Origin: Acheta domesticus
Lineage: Eukaryota; Arthropoda; Insecta; Orthoptera; Gryllidae
Reading direction: 5' to 3'
Assembly: GCA_031308135.1 (NCBI GenBank)
Contig: JAHLJT010000631.1
Span: forward strand, 141,960,734-142,024,733
Length of the DNA: 64,000 bases
Shown here piece after piece: positions 10,930-23,329 of this stretch. The notes under the pieces were generated by a model, which did not search any database, was not told the origin of the DNA, and saw only the letters and a program-made list of their open reading frames with translations. Position 1 is the stretch's first letter. The number at the start of each line of letters is the position of its first letter. Both the position numbers and the translations under genes were made by a program.

Positions 10930-11608
10930 AATTTGAACTGGTGCTAAAAACAAGTACTTTCTCGCCCGTAATTTCCACAAAATTACGTGAAAAGTACTCA
11001 AATTTTCGAAAATGTTTACATGACCTTATTTCAAAATATATCTTTAAGAAACAGATTTCATTAAAAAAAGAACCTTGTCTTCATAATTGTAGTTGTTTGA
11101 AGATACCGAAAAATAATTTGATTTTTTTCAATTTTCGAAAAATCAGTTTTTAACGAAAATGAGAGCTTCTCTTAAAGGTCCTTCCAACACTATCCAACAA
11201 AAAATTTAATCAAAAACGGTGGAGATACTTTTTTGAAAATTTTGAAGATGTTCCAGGGGCATCATGTAAAGTACCCCCCCAAAATTAAAATACCGGTTTC
11301 AAATTCAAGGTCAGCCACATTGATTGGGGAAAGTCAATTTTGGAGAAAATCGGCCAGTAGCGTTTTTCACAGATCCACAGGTAGGCGGTTTGCCGTCAAT
11401 CTATTTTTCGGTATCAAGGACCCACAAAATATGGATTCTGCCTACACGACATGTTTGAGGATTCTAAATTTAGCAAAATTGATTTATCCACTTTTTAGTT
11501 ACCAGGGACCTGTAATAAGTGTTTTTCTGCCAAAAATTTGCTATTGTTTCGAGCAGCATTGTATAACTTTCTTTCTACGAAGTAGAGAGAAAGTAAAAAT
11601 AAGATGGG
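10930..11608 (-). mobile_element. Family B copy, about 0.68 kb, internally deleted
   Basis: Read on the minus strand it starts near GTAGAAAGAAAGTTATACAA, passes the ACCCTGGTAACTA-like, TTGACGGCAAAC and GGGGGGTACTTTACATGATG segments, and ends in CGAGAAAGTACTTG and AGCACCAGTT. It collinearly matches the copy at 24,040-24,720. Confidence 0.7.
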
Positions 11609-13185
11609 AAATGAGCTGAAGCAATATTGAAGTAAACCAAGGGAAAATTGAAAAATTCGAAGAAAAGGGAAACGCGTTTTAAATTGGTAATAATCCGCAT
11701 GCTGTTATTTAAACAATCTGGAATATATGGTTTTAATTAGGATGTTAGTATTAGCATTTCAATAATGTCAGAAAAACTCAGACTATCACAAAAGTGAATG
11801 AATATATCTTTATGTCCTTTCCAATGAATAAAACCGAAAATACGAATATTCCAACCATGAAATTTTCAATACTATTTAACTATACATATCGTATGAGCCA
11901 ATCATGGCGATTAATGTTAAAAAACATTGTTTTCTTTGTTGTTCTTAATCAATTTTCTGTACTGACCAATTAATATCTGCGATACATAAATAATAGGAAG
12001 AGGTTGTAAAGGAAATTAATTGAAACACAAATATAATATTTGGGGTATTCCGAAACTATGCTGGAATTAATTTCATCGGGCGAATAGTATTATTAAAATC
12101 ATTCGTGTATTAGAAATGTCCAATATGCTCCTGTTATTACTTATTATAAAATTCTTTTGCCATTTGATTAGGTAGGTTCGACTCTCATTTGATTAAAGAG
12201 GATTACTCCCTATTAAAGAGAGTATTCTCTTCTACGACATTCAACTGTCAAGTTAATTTTAAACACAGTGATTATCTCATAAAATTAGGTTTTCATGGTT
12301 AACTTTCACCGTTGCAGCACAGACCTCGGTTTTACTCTGTCGGGCCAGATCATCGCTGGGAATAGCGCTATTGAATTCGTTAAATTTTTTATTCTCACAA
12401 TCACGCCTCCGAAAATGGTGAAACAAGAGTTTTATAGTAGTCAGGTGATTTCAAAATTTTCAGGTGATAGCAAAATTTAACCCAGAAGGCTTAATTTTTT
12501 TTTCTGGAAATATTTTTTTAACTCCCATGTTATAGGAAACAAAGGTAACAAAGCGCGAACTGTTTGAACCATAGAAGGTATTTACCAATTCCTTTTATTG
12601 TTTCTATGTCAAATGTGCTTTTCATTATGTTAACTTTAAACAATAAGGGAAATAAATTAAACGATTTGTGAATATTAAAAATCTTTTGAAATGACACACA
12701 AGAAAAAATAGAAAATACGGTGCAATATAAATAAAGAAATATAATGGAAATGGCAATTTTTAAGTTGATATAAAAATAAAATTTAAGATGTGTTACGGAA
12801 AAGGGATTATTGAAATATGGTAATAATTGTTTAACATGCGAGGTAGATGGTAAAAATTAAAAAAATATTGCTGTTAGAAATAGAAAAAAATACACTAGTT
12901 TCTAATGAATTTATGAGTAAGATTTTTACAACTCAATGTATATAAACTTCTCAAGAATTAATGAAATGAATTATTAAAGATTTACTACAGATAGGTTGTG
13001 TCACTTAAGATTCTTTTATATCCTAAATTAACTAACTCGTAAGAAGCTTTTCAAATGCTACAACATTTTATTTTCAGTTAAATTTTTTTCAAGGTGGTAT
13101 AAATTTATGAAACGCAAAATTCATTAATAATGACAAAAAATATGACTCTTGAATTGATGTATCCATTACTATCAAGCTAATAAAA
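11609..13185. other. Intronic AT-rich stretch, nothing recognised
   Basis: Very AT-rich, no frame over about 60 codons, and no repeat landmark shared with the rest of the window. Confidence 0.6.
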
Positions 13186-13512
13186 ATAGCTCAACTAAAA
13201 CCCCTTATCAACTTCAAAAGCTGTTTATCCCTAACAAATGCCGTTACACTTTACAAAGCAATAGTCAGACCCTTAATGCTGTACGCATGCCCCATCTGGT
13301 CCAACGCATCTATTTCTTTCTGGATCTACGCATTCGTTTCAAATGCCCAACTTCATAAGGAACTAAATATATCACCGATTATCAAATATATCGCCCACCT
13401 TTCCATCAATTTTTACTCCAACCTAAATACAATAAACCAAGCAGTCCACTACAACCTGGCCTCATTAAATGATCTCCCAACCAGAATTAAAAACAGATTT
13501 CCTTTCGAAGCC
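13186..13512 (+). mobile_element. Jockey-like LINE remnant (end of reverse transcriptase)
   Basis: The plus strand encodes LKPLINFKSCLSLTNAVTLY, then KAIVRPLMLYACPIWSNAS and, after a gap, NAQLHKELNISPIIKYI and LPTRIKNRF. In Jockey-clade reverse transcriptases the thumb/C-terminal region has the same series: L.PL.....LS..NK..LYK..IRP...YGC..W, then a nuclear-receptor-like IH.DL.I stretch. The part between WSN and NAQLHK is shortened, indicating an internal deletion. One frame stays open for 96 codons from 13,276. Upstream motifs such as FADD are absent. Confidence 0.65.
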
Positions 13513-14429
13513 TTCTTACAGGCCGATATACACGGTATAGTTTTCCGTAGTAGTTTCTTCATGTAGTCCAGACTACATAAGAAAATTATGAACATGTTCG
13601 TAATTTTTCGTATAGAAAGCATATAGTTTGACTCCAGCGACTCTATCGGCAGAATCGTTCACTAACGGTAATCGGTCATGTCGATTTTGTGGTTAGGTGC
13701 GATTGTACGAAGTGATATATTGTGATAAACTACTTCTTTCCTTATCCCTGCCTTCCAATTTTATACTCCATGTCCCCCATGGTTAATTAATACTAAATCA
13801 AGATCATAGCCAGAACGCACGCATAGAAATACCATCACTGAAAGTATTCGGACGACGCAATTGAGTTATTTCCCGCTAGCCCCCACCCCCCTGGCGGCGG
13901 CTTGTGGCGATTCATGCAGAAAGCATATAGAAAGCGTATAGACCGTGTATACGCTACTTTTTGGCTTTTATACGTTCAGTTTGAGATTTTGACGTTTCTA
14001 TATAGAAACTGTATGAGAATCTACACCAAAACTGTACCGTGTGTATCGGCCTTACAATTTTTTTTCCGTAAACTGTTCAAAGTAGGGCTCTTGTAGTTTC
14101 CTACACCAAGATTACTGTAGTTGTGTTAAGTTTAGTTTAAATTATAATGTAAGCCATCAAAACACATGATGGAGTAATTTATTACTGAACTGTGTACTAT
14201 CAAACAATAAATAAATTATTAAAAAAAAAACTTTCAAGCTCACTTCCATCAGAAACATTCATGAGAATAAATGTACTTTCTACTCAATAAGCAGCTGAAA
14301 AATCTTGATGGCCAAGGTCATAATTTGAAAATAGTTTATAATACATTTGGTATTGAGATGTTTTGACAGGAACGCTTATTCACCATCTTCGACGTATATA
14401 TTTTAAGTGTTTGAATGATGAATTTTGGG
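13513..14429. other. Intronic stretch, nothing recognised
   Basis: TAGAAAGCATATAG-like text recurs at 13,614 and 13,918, suggesting a diverged short duplication. No gene. Confidence 0.5.
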
Positions 14430-14700
14430 CCTGTAATCCGGCAACCAAACGTCCTCCCCCGGGGCAGAGACATTCCTTGTTGTTGAAGGGCAGCCCTTTG
14501 CGTGTCGGGGCAGCCGGACAGCGCGGTCGCCGTCGAGTGGGCGATCCGGGCTGCGACGAGCAAGTTCCGCCGCTTTCGACCGCCGCCAGCGAAAGCTGTT
14601 CAATTACACGGGGCGAGTGCGCGCACGCCGCGGGGCGGCGCGGCGCGGCGCAGCGCAGCGGAGTATGGGCCGAGGGGGCGCGCCTCTCTGCCTACTCACC
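14430..14700. other. GC-rich island
   Basis: CpG-dense sequence with runs of GCGGCGCGGC near 14,630-14,655. Frames on both strands are Arg/Pro/Ala-rich. No promoter element or donor stands out. Confidence 0.5.
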
Positions 14701-14842
14701 GCCTCCCTCACAGGCCCACTCGCCCGTCCTTTTGGCATCACTCGCCCGGCCCGTCCCATGGCCCCTTGCCCGTCCATTCGCCCGTCCACTCGCTCGTCCA
14801 TCTCGCCCGTCCACTCACCCGTCCACTTGCCCGTCCACTTTG
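14700..14842. repeat. 12-bp minisatellite, unit like CGCCCGTCCACT
   Basis: About ten imperfect units; best preserved at 14,769-14,842, where CGCCCGTCCA(C/T)T variants follow each other. Downstream to about 15,260 there are scattered CTCGTT(C/T)A and CTTGCC words that may be decayed further units. Confidence 0.75.
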
Positions 14843-15639
14843 AAACCGCGCGACGTACTCCGCCCAAATCATTCAAACTGCAGGCTCTTTCAGCCGCCCA
14901 TGAACCCATTTCACTGCTAAACTATTTTATCTGAAAGGCTCTTTCTCCCTCGTCTATGTGATCGCTTGACCATTTCCCCCTCTTGTCCATATTTTGCGTT
15001 CTTCTATTTCTGCATTCCATGTTGTTTTCGCTCGTTCAGTTAACGCTCGTTAGTTCAACAGCTCGTTTATTATTTTGCTCGATTGCTTGCCACTTGGTCA
15101 ACTTGATGATCACTGGGTAGCTTCTGCACTCGTTTTATCGTCTATTTTCAAATTCAACTGCCTGTTCATTAATTTCTACTGTCTATTCTTTCTTCCACAT
15201 GTATCTCCACAATCCACACTATGTTCGCCTCGCCCATCAGCATATTCCCCTCGTTCTTATTTATGCTTATAATGCCTTGGTATAAAAGATGTATACTATA
15301 TGGATCAGTAATTTATAAACTGAGAACCTGACAATGAAGTATAGGTGAATGAGGGCCAAGGGAAACGGGAGAACCTTGAGAAAATCTGTCGCAAATCCGC
15401 CTTACTCACTAGAAACTTTACATTCATTGACCGAGAATGGAACTGTGGCATCCAAAGATGTAATGTTTGTGCCATCTACGATGCTACAGATCGATCAGTG
15501 TAACTTATAAGGCTTCAAAACTCGCCACGCACGTTTGAATTTATATTATTTTAAATGATGTCAATTTCTAAGTCTTACAGTCATATCTCAAGTGGAATAT
15601 AAGATTTTGGTGAATTGATGATTATATTATGATATGAAT

Positions 15640-15815
15640 GATGAAACAAAAGTGAAAATCAAACTCAGGAGAAATGGGGAACCCCGAAAAGCTTCTGGAA
15701 TGCCCGCTTTGTCTACCAAAATTCCACGTGCTTTGGGCGGGATTTGAACTCTGGTCCCAGCAGTGGATGGCGAGCACACGGACTGCTCCCTAGCTCGCCC
15801 TCGCTCCGATGAAAG
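15640..15815 (-). mobile_element. tRNA-derived SINE (third family)
   Basis: On the minus strand a tRNA-like head has a GAGTTCAAATCCCG B-box at 15,752-15,738 preceded by a pseudo-anticodon arm. After it come GCACGTGGAATTTTGG and a non-tRNA body. The acceptor stem is not preserved, so this is a SINE and not a tRNA gene. A GC-rich tract follows at 15,760-15,990. Confidence 0.5.
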
Positions 15816-15960
15816 TGCGCGTGTCATAGCGAACGCACGCGGATGGAAAGTCACCACGTCCTCGGCGGCGGAGGCGGCTGACCTGGATGGCCGCCGCGCG
15901 CGCTCCGGTCGCCACGCTCCTGCTCTTTCCCCGAAACCGCCCTCCTCACCGCGCCCCCCA

Positions 15961-16305
15961 CAATTTCCGTTTCCGGCGGAGGTGTCCCTTGCCCGCGGCC
16001 TAAAACCAATGGAATTTGCGGCTACGAGGATAAGCTATCGACGTTATCAGATACCTGCTGCGATGGCTCAGTAGCAACATTCGTTGCATCCGCAGCTTCG
16101 TTGACAGTGAGGTGCGAAGGTTCAAGCCCCAGCAGTAACGGACTTCTGACACTAGCTTGATTGCTGGGTTGAACTCAAGCCCCCTTTGGAGGAGAATTAT
16201 AAGGGTGAGCTGCTCTGATTGTTAGGTTTTTTGTTTTTGCCAATCAACAGAAGACATATCGGAGCAACAGCTTAACAAAGGGGTCACGGATCGATTTTCC
16301 TTCCT
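15961..16305 (+). mobile_element. tRNA-derived SINE (family S1), copy 1
   Basis: The A-box TGGCTCAGTAG is at 16,064-16,074 and the B-box GGTTCAAGCCCC at 16,119-16,130. The spacing of about 45 bp suits a pol III promoter. The body TGGGTTGAACTCAAGCC...CTGCTCTGATT...CAATCAACAGAAG...AACAAAGGGG is shared with the minus-strand copy at 20,590-20,830. The preceding 15,961-16,063 is repeated at 16,567-16,680. Confidence 0.65.
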
Positions 16306-16566
16306 CTTTCGTGTCCCGATCTTTCCGCAGAAACACCATCTTGCAGTGCCACGATTATTGGGAGAACTGTCGGGAGCTTCGGGTGGGAAGGTGCTCCGCT
16401 GCGGGAAATGTAAGAAGTATAAAAGACTCCCACCAGCTAACGTGCGCCGGCCTTCACATTCTATCAGAGGAGGAACGTCGCCCCTCTCACAACATGGGCT
16501 ACGCTTACGGAGCTAATGACAATAGCAGTTGACGCGCCAGCAAACGCTTAATTCTCACTCTCTCGA

Positions 16567-16690
16567 TTTCCGCATCCAGCGGAGATATCCGGCGCTCGCG
16601 GCCTAAACCCAGCGGAACTTGCGGTGCGAGGATAAACATCGACACTGAGAGGACACCACGGCAGGTTGCCCAGATTCGAATAGCAAGGTG
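16567..16690 (+). repeat. Direct repeat of 15,961-16,075
   Basis: Both contain ATTTCCG...CC(A/G)GCGGAG, CGCGGCCTAAA, GCGG(T/C) and GAGGATAA in the same order at about three quarters identity by eye. Probably two parts of one composite SINE or retroelement. Confidence 0.5.
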
Positions 16691-17895
16691 CGTTTTTAAT
16701 GAGGAAGGAAGTTCTTGCACGCGAGTTTTTCCCACGACTCGTTAAATTATGTGGTCGTCACTGTTTCTAAATTACGAAAGAATGTGCCAGGACGTCCTAA
16801 ATGGATATAATGAAAGTGATTTTGGCAAAAGAGAAATCGGCATTCACACAAAAAAAAACGTGAAAGTGACATAAGCAACACAAATATAGAGTTGAAGGAT
16901 CGTATCGAGTTTTCAATTAAAAGATCTAATTTATAGTAAATGAATTTACGTCTAGAATGTCGGCATTGTTACACTTTAGTGTCATAATAAAATTCTGAAA
17001 TGGAAATATAATAATCAAAATAAAAGCAATGAAGAGTGAAACGATTGAGGTGAACATGAAAGCTTGTAACTTAACGAGAAAATATAATTTAATATCACGG
17101 CATAATTAACTCTTTAACGAAAGATATAAATCCAGATACTATTTAGTAAATCACAGTATAATCAATAAAATAACGAAAAAACATCAATAAAAACATAAAT
17201 ATTTTGTGGCATTATTTGTAGTGATTGAATAGATTTCAAAACAAAATTTTTTAAAAAATGTGAAATTGTGTGACAGTCGGATATCAAGTCGAAACCGGGA
17301 TTTGTTTTCTTTAGAAATTATACTTGATTTATGCATATCATAGGTACTCACTGAATTAATATTAGCACTACAAATATTACGTAAATTATGCGATTACTAG
17401 CAGAAGTATTTCAATCTACAAAATGCAGGAAGTGAGAATTTCCTATGTAAACGTCCTACGAAGCGTTTACGAGCCAGTAACCATCCTTGTATATGGTTAG
17501 GAAGCGTCTTTATGGAAATTATCTAAGTAATAGGCGAAAATGACTGGAGTAAACACCAGAACACAAGTGTGTGCAGACTGCCAGGTCTGGATTCCAGCAC
17601 ACAACAAATGGTGAGCGTTAAGGAAATACCGTAATAGTTTCTGTCGTAAACTACAGGCTTGTGATGTAAAAAGTGAATAACTTTGCGAGAAGTAGATGCA
17701 TTTTTCTGTATGTAATTAGTATGACGGGCTTCAAAAATGTTGGAAACGATTAGTATAGTAATTATTCGCTATCATTTATTTGCCTTCCTCAAAGTCACGT
17801 AGTGGTATATGTAAGCACTGCGAAAGCATATTAAATCCTCTTCAAAAGTTTTAAGAATCAGTTGTAACGATAGACGAAGTTTATCAGGAACGTTT
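16691..17895. other. Intronic AT-rich stretch, nothing recognised
   Basis: No open frame of interest and no repeat landmark was seen. Confidence 0.6.
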
Positions 17896-17899
17896 CTTG

Positions 17900-18425
17900 T
17901 TGAGAGCCAAAGGAGAACTAGTGTTGCTACAGAATTGCACAGACTTTCTCGTATTCGTTTTCTATTTCCTTAGGTCTTTGCTAGCAATTCGGAATTGTCA
18001 CATACTCTTTCTTGCTAGTTGCCATTTATCACCGCACAAATTAATTTTTTTTCACATTTTCTTAGTTTTTCGGTTTTCTAATGATAGAACGGAAATATAT
18101 TAATTTTAGAATATTAAAGAACACAAAAATCTAGTCCGTAAAATTATGTGCCGTTTTAAAGAAAATTGCGTTTTAACGCTACTAAAAATGCGAAATTTGA
18201 AGCTCATTTTCACAGAAAATTTTTAAGTTTTCAAAATACTTTATTTGAAGTTATTTTGAAGCACTTACACTCATAAACATAATCTTTACAAATTGCTGGT
18301 AATGTGCATATTAAAGATGTGAGAGATCTTTCAAAAAATTACATTTCTATTATTATATTACATAACTTTCCCTATACTACGTATATCACTCCGTCTCTGT
18401 CGTCTCTACTATCCTTACCAATAAC
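17900..18425 (-). mobile_element. Family B copy, partial
   Basis: Starts with the family 3' terminus in antisense (AACTAGTGTTGCTACAG at 17,917), continues through CGGTTTTCTAAT, the GCCGTTTTAAAGAAAATTGCG sub-repeat and GTGAGAGATCTTTCAAAAAA. It then jumps to the 5' terminal text ACATAACTTTCCCTATACTACG near 18,361. The block with the tetranucleotide run is deleted. Confidence 0.65.
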
Positions 18426-19552
18426 CATATATCCTTACTAAAAATCAGATGTGAAAGTTGGGCGATTGCTACTAGCGTGTAGAAAATAGGAGAGAGAAGA
18501 TAACGCAAGAGTAAGTAGACAAAAATCACTTTCATTCCCGAAATGTATGGTTCTTAGTACGGTAAAAATAGTTCGTTGTCTAAGAATATCTCTTCACTTA
18601 ATTCAAACATTTTTGTAAATATTTATCAAGCCAAACACACTACAAATGAGAGAGCTTTGCATTAGATGAATATGCCAGCCTGTCTACGACCTACCTTTAG
18701 TTATTTACCGTCACATATAACAACCATATGCAAGGGCATAAAATTAGTATAGGCTACTGCCACTTCCACTAGCAGGAATTATTATTTCTTACATGTCTAT
18801 CCCAATTGGGACTCTTCAGACAGGTGTCGTTTTCTTGTACTGTTATCCATTGTTGTCAACTCCCCTCCCCCAGACAGGGGCGGACATTAGAAGCATGGAT
18901 GATGGGAAGGTGAAGGAAGATGGGCACTTTGTTAGATATACCTGTACCCGGATGGGAGAGAGGAGGGATGGAAATTTTCGCGAGGATGAGATAGGGGTGG
19001 AGTTCGGAAGGGGGATGGGTTAGGAAAAGTGATGGTAGGAAAAGGGAGATGATGTAGGAAACGTATAGGCAAAGCATGTTAAGAGATAATGATGTTCTCT
19101 ATCGACTCCAAGAAGAACATTGACGATATTCCTATTACAGACGAATAGCATTAAATTATAGAAGCATAGGTACCGATAGAGAGCATTGACATGTTCTCTC
19201 AAGAAGCTTGGCCTACGGTTGTATACCTTGTTACATACTCTGGTACCATTTGACTGTACTAATATGAGTCAAATCAACTTGAGTACCCGTGCGAGAACTC
19301 TCGCTTATCCCACCCTCTTCCTTATTTTTCCAATTCCTTATCAAACCTGTAATACATATTTTTCTGCAAGACCCTCTTATCCTCATTTATTCCATATGTC
19401 ACCTTGTAATTGATAACAATGTAATACACCCTTGTCAATACAAACTATTCGTATTTAACTTTATTATCGAGCAAAGCAGTACACCCATGTAATTCAATCG
19501 CATAGAATATCAAGTAGTTCGTAATTTAACGTACAATTTCAGATTCTGCAGA
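18426..19552. other. Intronic stretch, nothing recognised
   Basis: 18,850-19,050 is purine-rich on the plus strand, with frames on both strands that look like chance. GGGGCGGACATTAG at 18,879 resembles the ends of common DNA transposons, but no partner end was found. Confidence 0.45.
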
Positions 19553-19795
19553 CTCTGAACAGGTGGGGTAGAATCGAGAAGTGTCGAACCAGCAAAAATG
19601 TAATAGAATGCTCGAGTATATCTCATGCGATTACAATGTGAGGAACGTTTCTTTGAGACCTTCTGCCTCAAAATTTTAATTTTTAAGGCCCTAGAAAGCT
19701 TCATTTAGGAGTTATTTAACCATATGTATTAAAAAAATGCTTATCTGCGTTGCGGGTTGCGTTTTACATGATTATTTTAGTTGCGTGTTTTAAAA
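19553..19795 (+). repeat. Dispersed repeat D, copy 1 (paired with 52,213-52,440)
   Basis: Shares CCAGCAAAAATGTAAT, GAAACGTTTCTTTGAG-type text, TTTTTAAGGCCCTAGAA, TTTAGGAGTTA and GTTGCGGGTTGC with 52,213-52,440 in the same order; about 80% alike by eye. No open frame; unknown family. Confidence 0.75.
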
Positions 19796-20029
19796 CAATC
19801 CTTCACATTTTTAAAGTCAAAAGAGCAATCCGTCACGTCTCCGTGAAATTCTTTCTTTAGAGACCTCATTAATAGAGATTGGATGCGTGTAAGACGGCCG
19901 ACAAAGGGAAGGTATACTACTGAAATAATTCAGGAGACATACGTTAGCCTGAAAGTGAATAAGTATGTTTGAAAAACCAGATGAATGAGGATTTAGAAGA
20001 ATGTGCAGTGTTTGCGTGCGCGCGCCGAC

Positions 20030-20177
20030 CTTTCTCCAGGTGCTCGTAGCATGCCCCGCAGAGCGTGTGGCCGCGCTCGCAGGAGTAGATGGGGCCGGAG
20101 GTGGGCAGCTCGCAGCAGCGAGGGCAGCGCAGCAGCTGAACAACACGCGTCAGGGACAGCTGGTCGGCATTCTCCAT
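20030..20177 (-). CDS. SIAH-like RING E3 ligase, first coding exon
   Basis: Likely role: an E3 ubiquitin ligase of the seven-in-absentia type, in which the RING recruits an E2 enzyme. From ATG at 20,177 the frame reads MENADQLSLTRVVQLLRCPRC with RING ligands C18 and C21, then SCERGHTLCGACYEHLEK with C33, H37, C40 and C43. The spacing C-x3-H-x3-C-x2-C is exactly that of SIAH (CQSGHLVCSNC). The exon ends GAGAAAG|GTCGGC, phase 1, and joins the exon at 5,882, which supplies C59 and C62. I chose this ATG because TTGCAGCAG just upstream could be an acceptor. The frame is also open to an ATG at 20,273 that would add 32 residues. The RING identification is firm; the family call rests on spacing and the RNLVAEQL tail. 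The donor is not consensus after +2, and the gene may be decaying. Confidence 0.7.
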
Positions 20178-20344
20178 GGACGCCTGCTGCAACCCAACAC
20201 GGTCAGAATCCGGCCATCGCTGCGTCGCGGGGCAACGCGTCACCTTCTCGGTCGCTTCGGACGGTTGCAACAATGTCTTCTTCCTCGCTGTTCATTAGTG
20301 ATTCCGGAAGTGTCAACTTCTAAGACCACTAGTCCTGTAAGCGT

Positions 20345-20530
20345 TTTATTATGGGAGGTGGCGATTATCTTTCCCGCTGGCTGGCGAGATCCGGTGCCGA
20401 CGTCCATCGACTTCCGGAGATTTTCCTCCCTCCAGCGTGGTATCTCCCTCCAGCAGGGCACCCCGCCCCAACCGGGACAGGCCTCTAAGTTCCCGATTGG
20501 TCTCCCGGCATGTGTGATAATGTAGTGCAT
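20345..20530. repeat. Dispersed repeat, paired with 6,105-6,290
   Basis: Contains CCAACCGGGACAGGCCTC and GGCATGTGTGATAATGTA; lies just upstream of the RING exon on the minus strand. See the partner copy. Confidence 0.4.
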
Positions 20531-20589
20531 ATAAGTGTAAGTGTGTAAGGGCTGAGAACAGAACAAGGAAGAGGAAAGAAGGATCGTGG

Positions 20590-20830
20590 ACGGCCCATGG
20601 CCGGGGCCCGTTTGTTAGAGTACTGCTTCGGCATTCGCCTTTTGTTGATCGGAACACTGCGAAAATCTACGAATCAGAGTAAGCCGACCTCTAGGATTCA
20701 CCTCTAGACAGCGGCTTGAATTCAACCCAGTGATCTAGCTGGTGTCGAAAATCCCTCCGTCGGCACTCGAACCCTAGGAACTGGTCAGATCCTCGCTGGC
20801 GCAAGAGTTTAGAGCAGCGTTCCTGTACAT
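20590..20830 (-). mobile_element. tRNA-derived SINE (family S1), copy 2
   Basis: Minus strand: B-box AGGGTTCGAGTGCC at 20,775-20,762, then body words TGGGTTGAATTCAAGCC, TTACTCTGATT, GATCAACAAAAGG and AACAAACGGG, in the same order as in copy 1. The A-box is poorly preserved. The copy lies upstream of the RING gene. Confidence 0.6.
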
Positions 20831-23290
20831 GAAACGTAAGATTGGTGACTAGAACCTCGTGTTAGGTATGGGTGTTTCGAATCGTAAGAGTGGGTCAGGG
20901 ATGGCTTCTCGTATCAATACCTCCCCGTAATGTCTCGTACCAATAACCATTTCTCATCACTCACATCTCATGAATAACCTAATATCATTTATGGAGTGTA
21001 AGAACTGTAAAGCATCTACATGATCACCTACATAAGGAGAGACACAAACACGTCAACTTCTTTCTCAGCCTACGCTCAGAATTGACTATGGCATTCACTA
21101 TACTCGTCATATCTGTCTAATATTTCTATTTAATAGGACATTATGTCTGAAATAGAAGTCTAATCACGGAAAATTCGCCATATTGCAATAAAAGATTAAT
21201 CAAGACGTTCACTCGCAATTGTAAGTTTGGTACTGAAACTCAATCCGAAGGCTACATTATTGAAGGTCGTATTCTGGAGAGTTTAACGTTTTCCTGAGTG
21301 TTCGAGTTTGCAATTAATTACGTAGCAATTTTGGTTATAACATATGTTAATATTAATCTGGAAATTGAAATGTTTTCACAAAACAATGTTTATATTATTT
21401 TATTTTTATGTTTAAAATTTAAAAGAAACTAGTGGCCTGCAGCAGCAACATTGCTGCTGAACAAAACCATGCAAAATATTAAAAAAGTAGGTCGTACAAA
21501 AGTACAATGGTTTTCTAAAAAGCACAAAATTATCTCGTATAACACTACAATAAGTAAAATACTTTAACAAAAATTATCTTCACAAATACAGCAGTAACAT
21601 AGTATAGTATACACAGTTTAGCAGATCTTTATATACTTTATTCTTGTACGAAAATAAATCATAAATCATAAACATACCAAGAGTAAAACGATGTTCCGCT
21701 GTTGATGTAGCTAGATGATGATTCTTAGCACAGAAAATAGTGAATGGCAGGCGGTCTCTTCCTTGGAGCCTTATCTTTGCTTGACTTCAGCTGTGTCTTA
21801 AGCAATGACGAACTGAGTTTGAGACTTCACTCGGTACGCGTAGTATGATATTGGGCGCAATAACTCAATCATATATTTACATTTTTTCAATCATATTCGA
21901 AATTGTTCCATTGTTTTTGGATTTTTTCCAAGTTCCTAGGCATCTCACATGGCCGGAGGATTCTTAATTTTCTTTCAATTTTGGCGCGCATTGAAATTTA
22001 GTAATAAAGATAGTAGTTCATTTATAGCCACATGATAATACTGTCTTATTTTTTATTGATCGATTAGGTGCAAAAAAATATATTCCGTCACTTCACTGGG
22101 TCACTTCATCGTACTGTGTGGAAGAATTAGAAGCATATGCACTGCCTATGGAAACGAATTTCACCATAACCTGACACGTTATATTCAAACATTAAAGGTT
22201 AGGCAACTGATCGTAGTAGAGACATGAATGATAGTAAATAAATCATAGACATAATAATACAACAAAATCCCGATCAATTTTCCACTCACTCAGTAAAAGA
22301 ATCGATTTAATTTGGAAGGAATAGAGAATAAATTCAACCCTCCCAAAATAGACATTTTAGCGGGTTGAGTATAAATCTGCATCGGCGTTCTCTTTCGCCG
22401 TAATCTCAATTTCACATTATAAATATTTTCATCGCCATTTCACATTATAAATATTTTACATGTTACTTAAAACTACCCTAGCAACTGCTTTTACAGTGAT
22501 TTCAGTAGGAAAGCGATATTCATAGAAAAGTGCTTTTCTAGAGTCCGGATATTTCGTCATTAAAACGTAAATGAGTTTGAAATCTCCCTACAATTAATGA
22601 CTTCCTTAGGAAATCACTTTTGCAAACGCTATTAATGTAACTTATTCACATTGACATCGTACTTATGATTAAATCTTACTCAACGTTTTCAAACTTCGCA
22701 AGATCGACGAGGGTTTGTAATAATCCTAATATGCTTCGTAATTTATTGCTGCTGATTCTGAAGAATCTATTCAAAGAACTTTCTACTGAAACGATACATC
22801 ATGGTGAATCTTAATTTTATTGCATGACATAAATATTGCAGGAAGAAAATAACGATACACATCACACTTACACACAGAAGAAATACAAAAAAATTGATGA
22901 AATTACAGGATATGAACGCATTCAAATATTTATGGCATCAACACAAACGCTTTCTCGCAAATTCAATATTTTAAAACAAATGTGAATTTTCTGAACATCA
23001 AAAATTAAGCCTTGTAAGTGCTCTTCTACCTTCTTGCGCTGTATATTTAATTTCCTTCGAATATATGTAGATATAGACATGTTAGAGCTACCTCTCTTAT
23101 GGCAATCTTGTTGATTTTCCAAAGTAATGAACAAGTATTAAAAAAGCTCTCCACATTTACGGGAAAATGTTGGTATTTATTATAGTATGAAATCCTAATT
23201 GGATGTGGAATCGTGAGTTAAGATATAGAACGTCGAAACTCCTGAGCACCATTGCGAGAACAGAAGGCAGTCTCCGATTTAGAGTATTAT
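20831..23290. other. Intergenic AT-rich stretch, nothing recognised
   Basis: 22,412-22,462 holds an imperfect tandem duplication of TTTCACATTATAAATATTTT. Otherwise no gene, known repeat or promoter. Confidence 0.55.
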
Positions 23291-23329
23291 TTGTTTGCAG
23301 TGGAATGACGAACAATTAGCGGCGCAGCG

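Larger units (their letters stand above)
5883..20029 (-). other. 14.1 kb intron of the SIAH-like gene
   Basis: Inferred intron between a donor AAAG|GTCGGC at 20,029-20,024 and the acceptor ending at 5,883. The exon phases match (1/1) and joining restores a complete C3HC4 RING. The interval holds the repeats listed separately and no other convincing exon. Confidence 0.55.

Noticed and set aside
16418..16540. TATAAAAG at 16,418 followed by ATGGGCTACGCTTACGG
   Set aside because: No initiator at the proper distance, the frame ends after 12 codons without a donor, and the region lies within SINE-related sequence.
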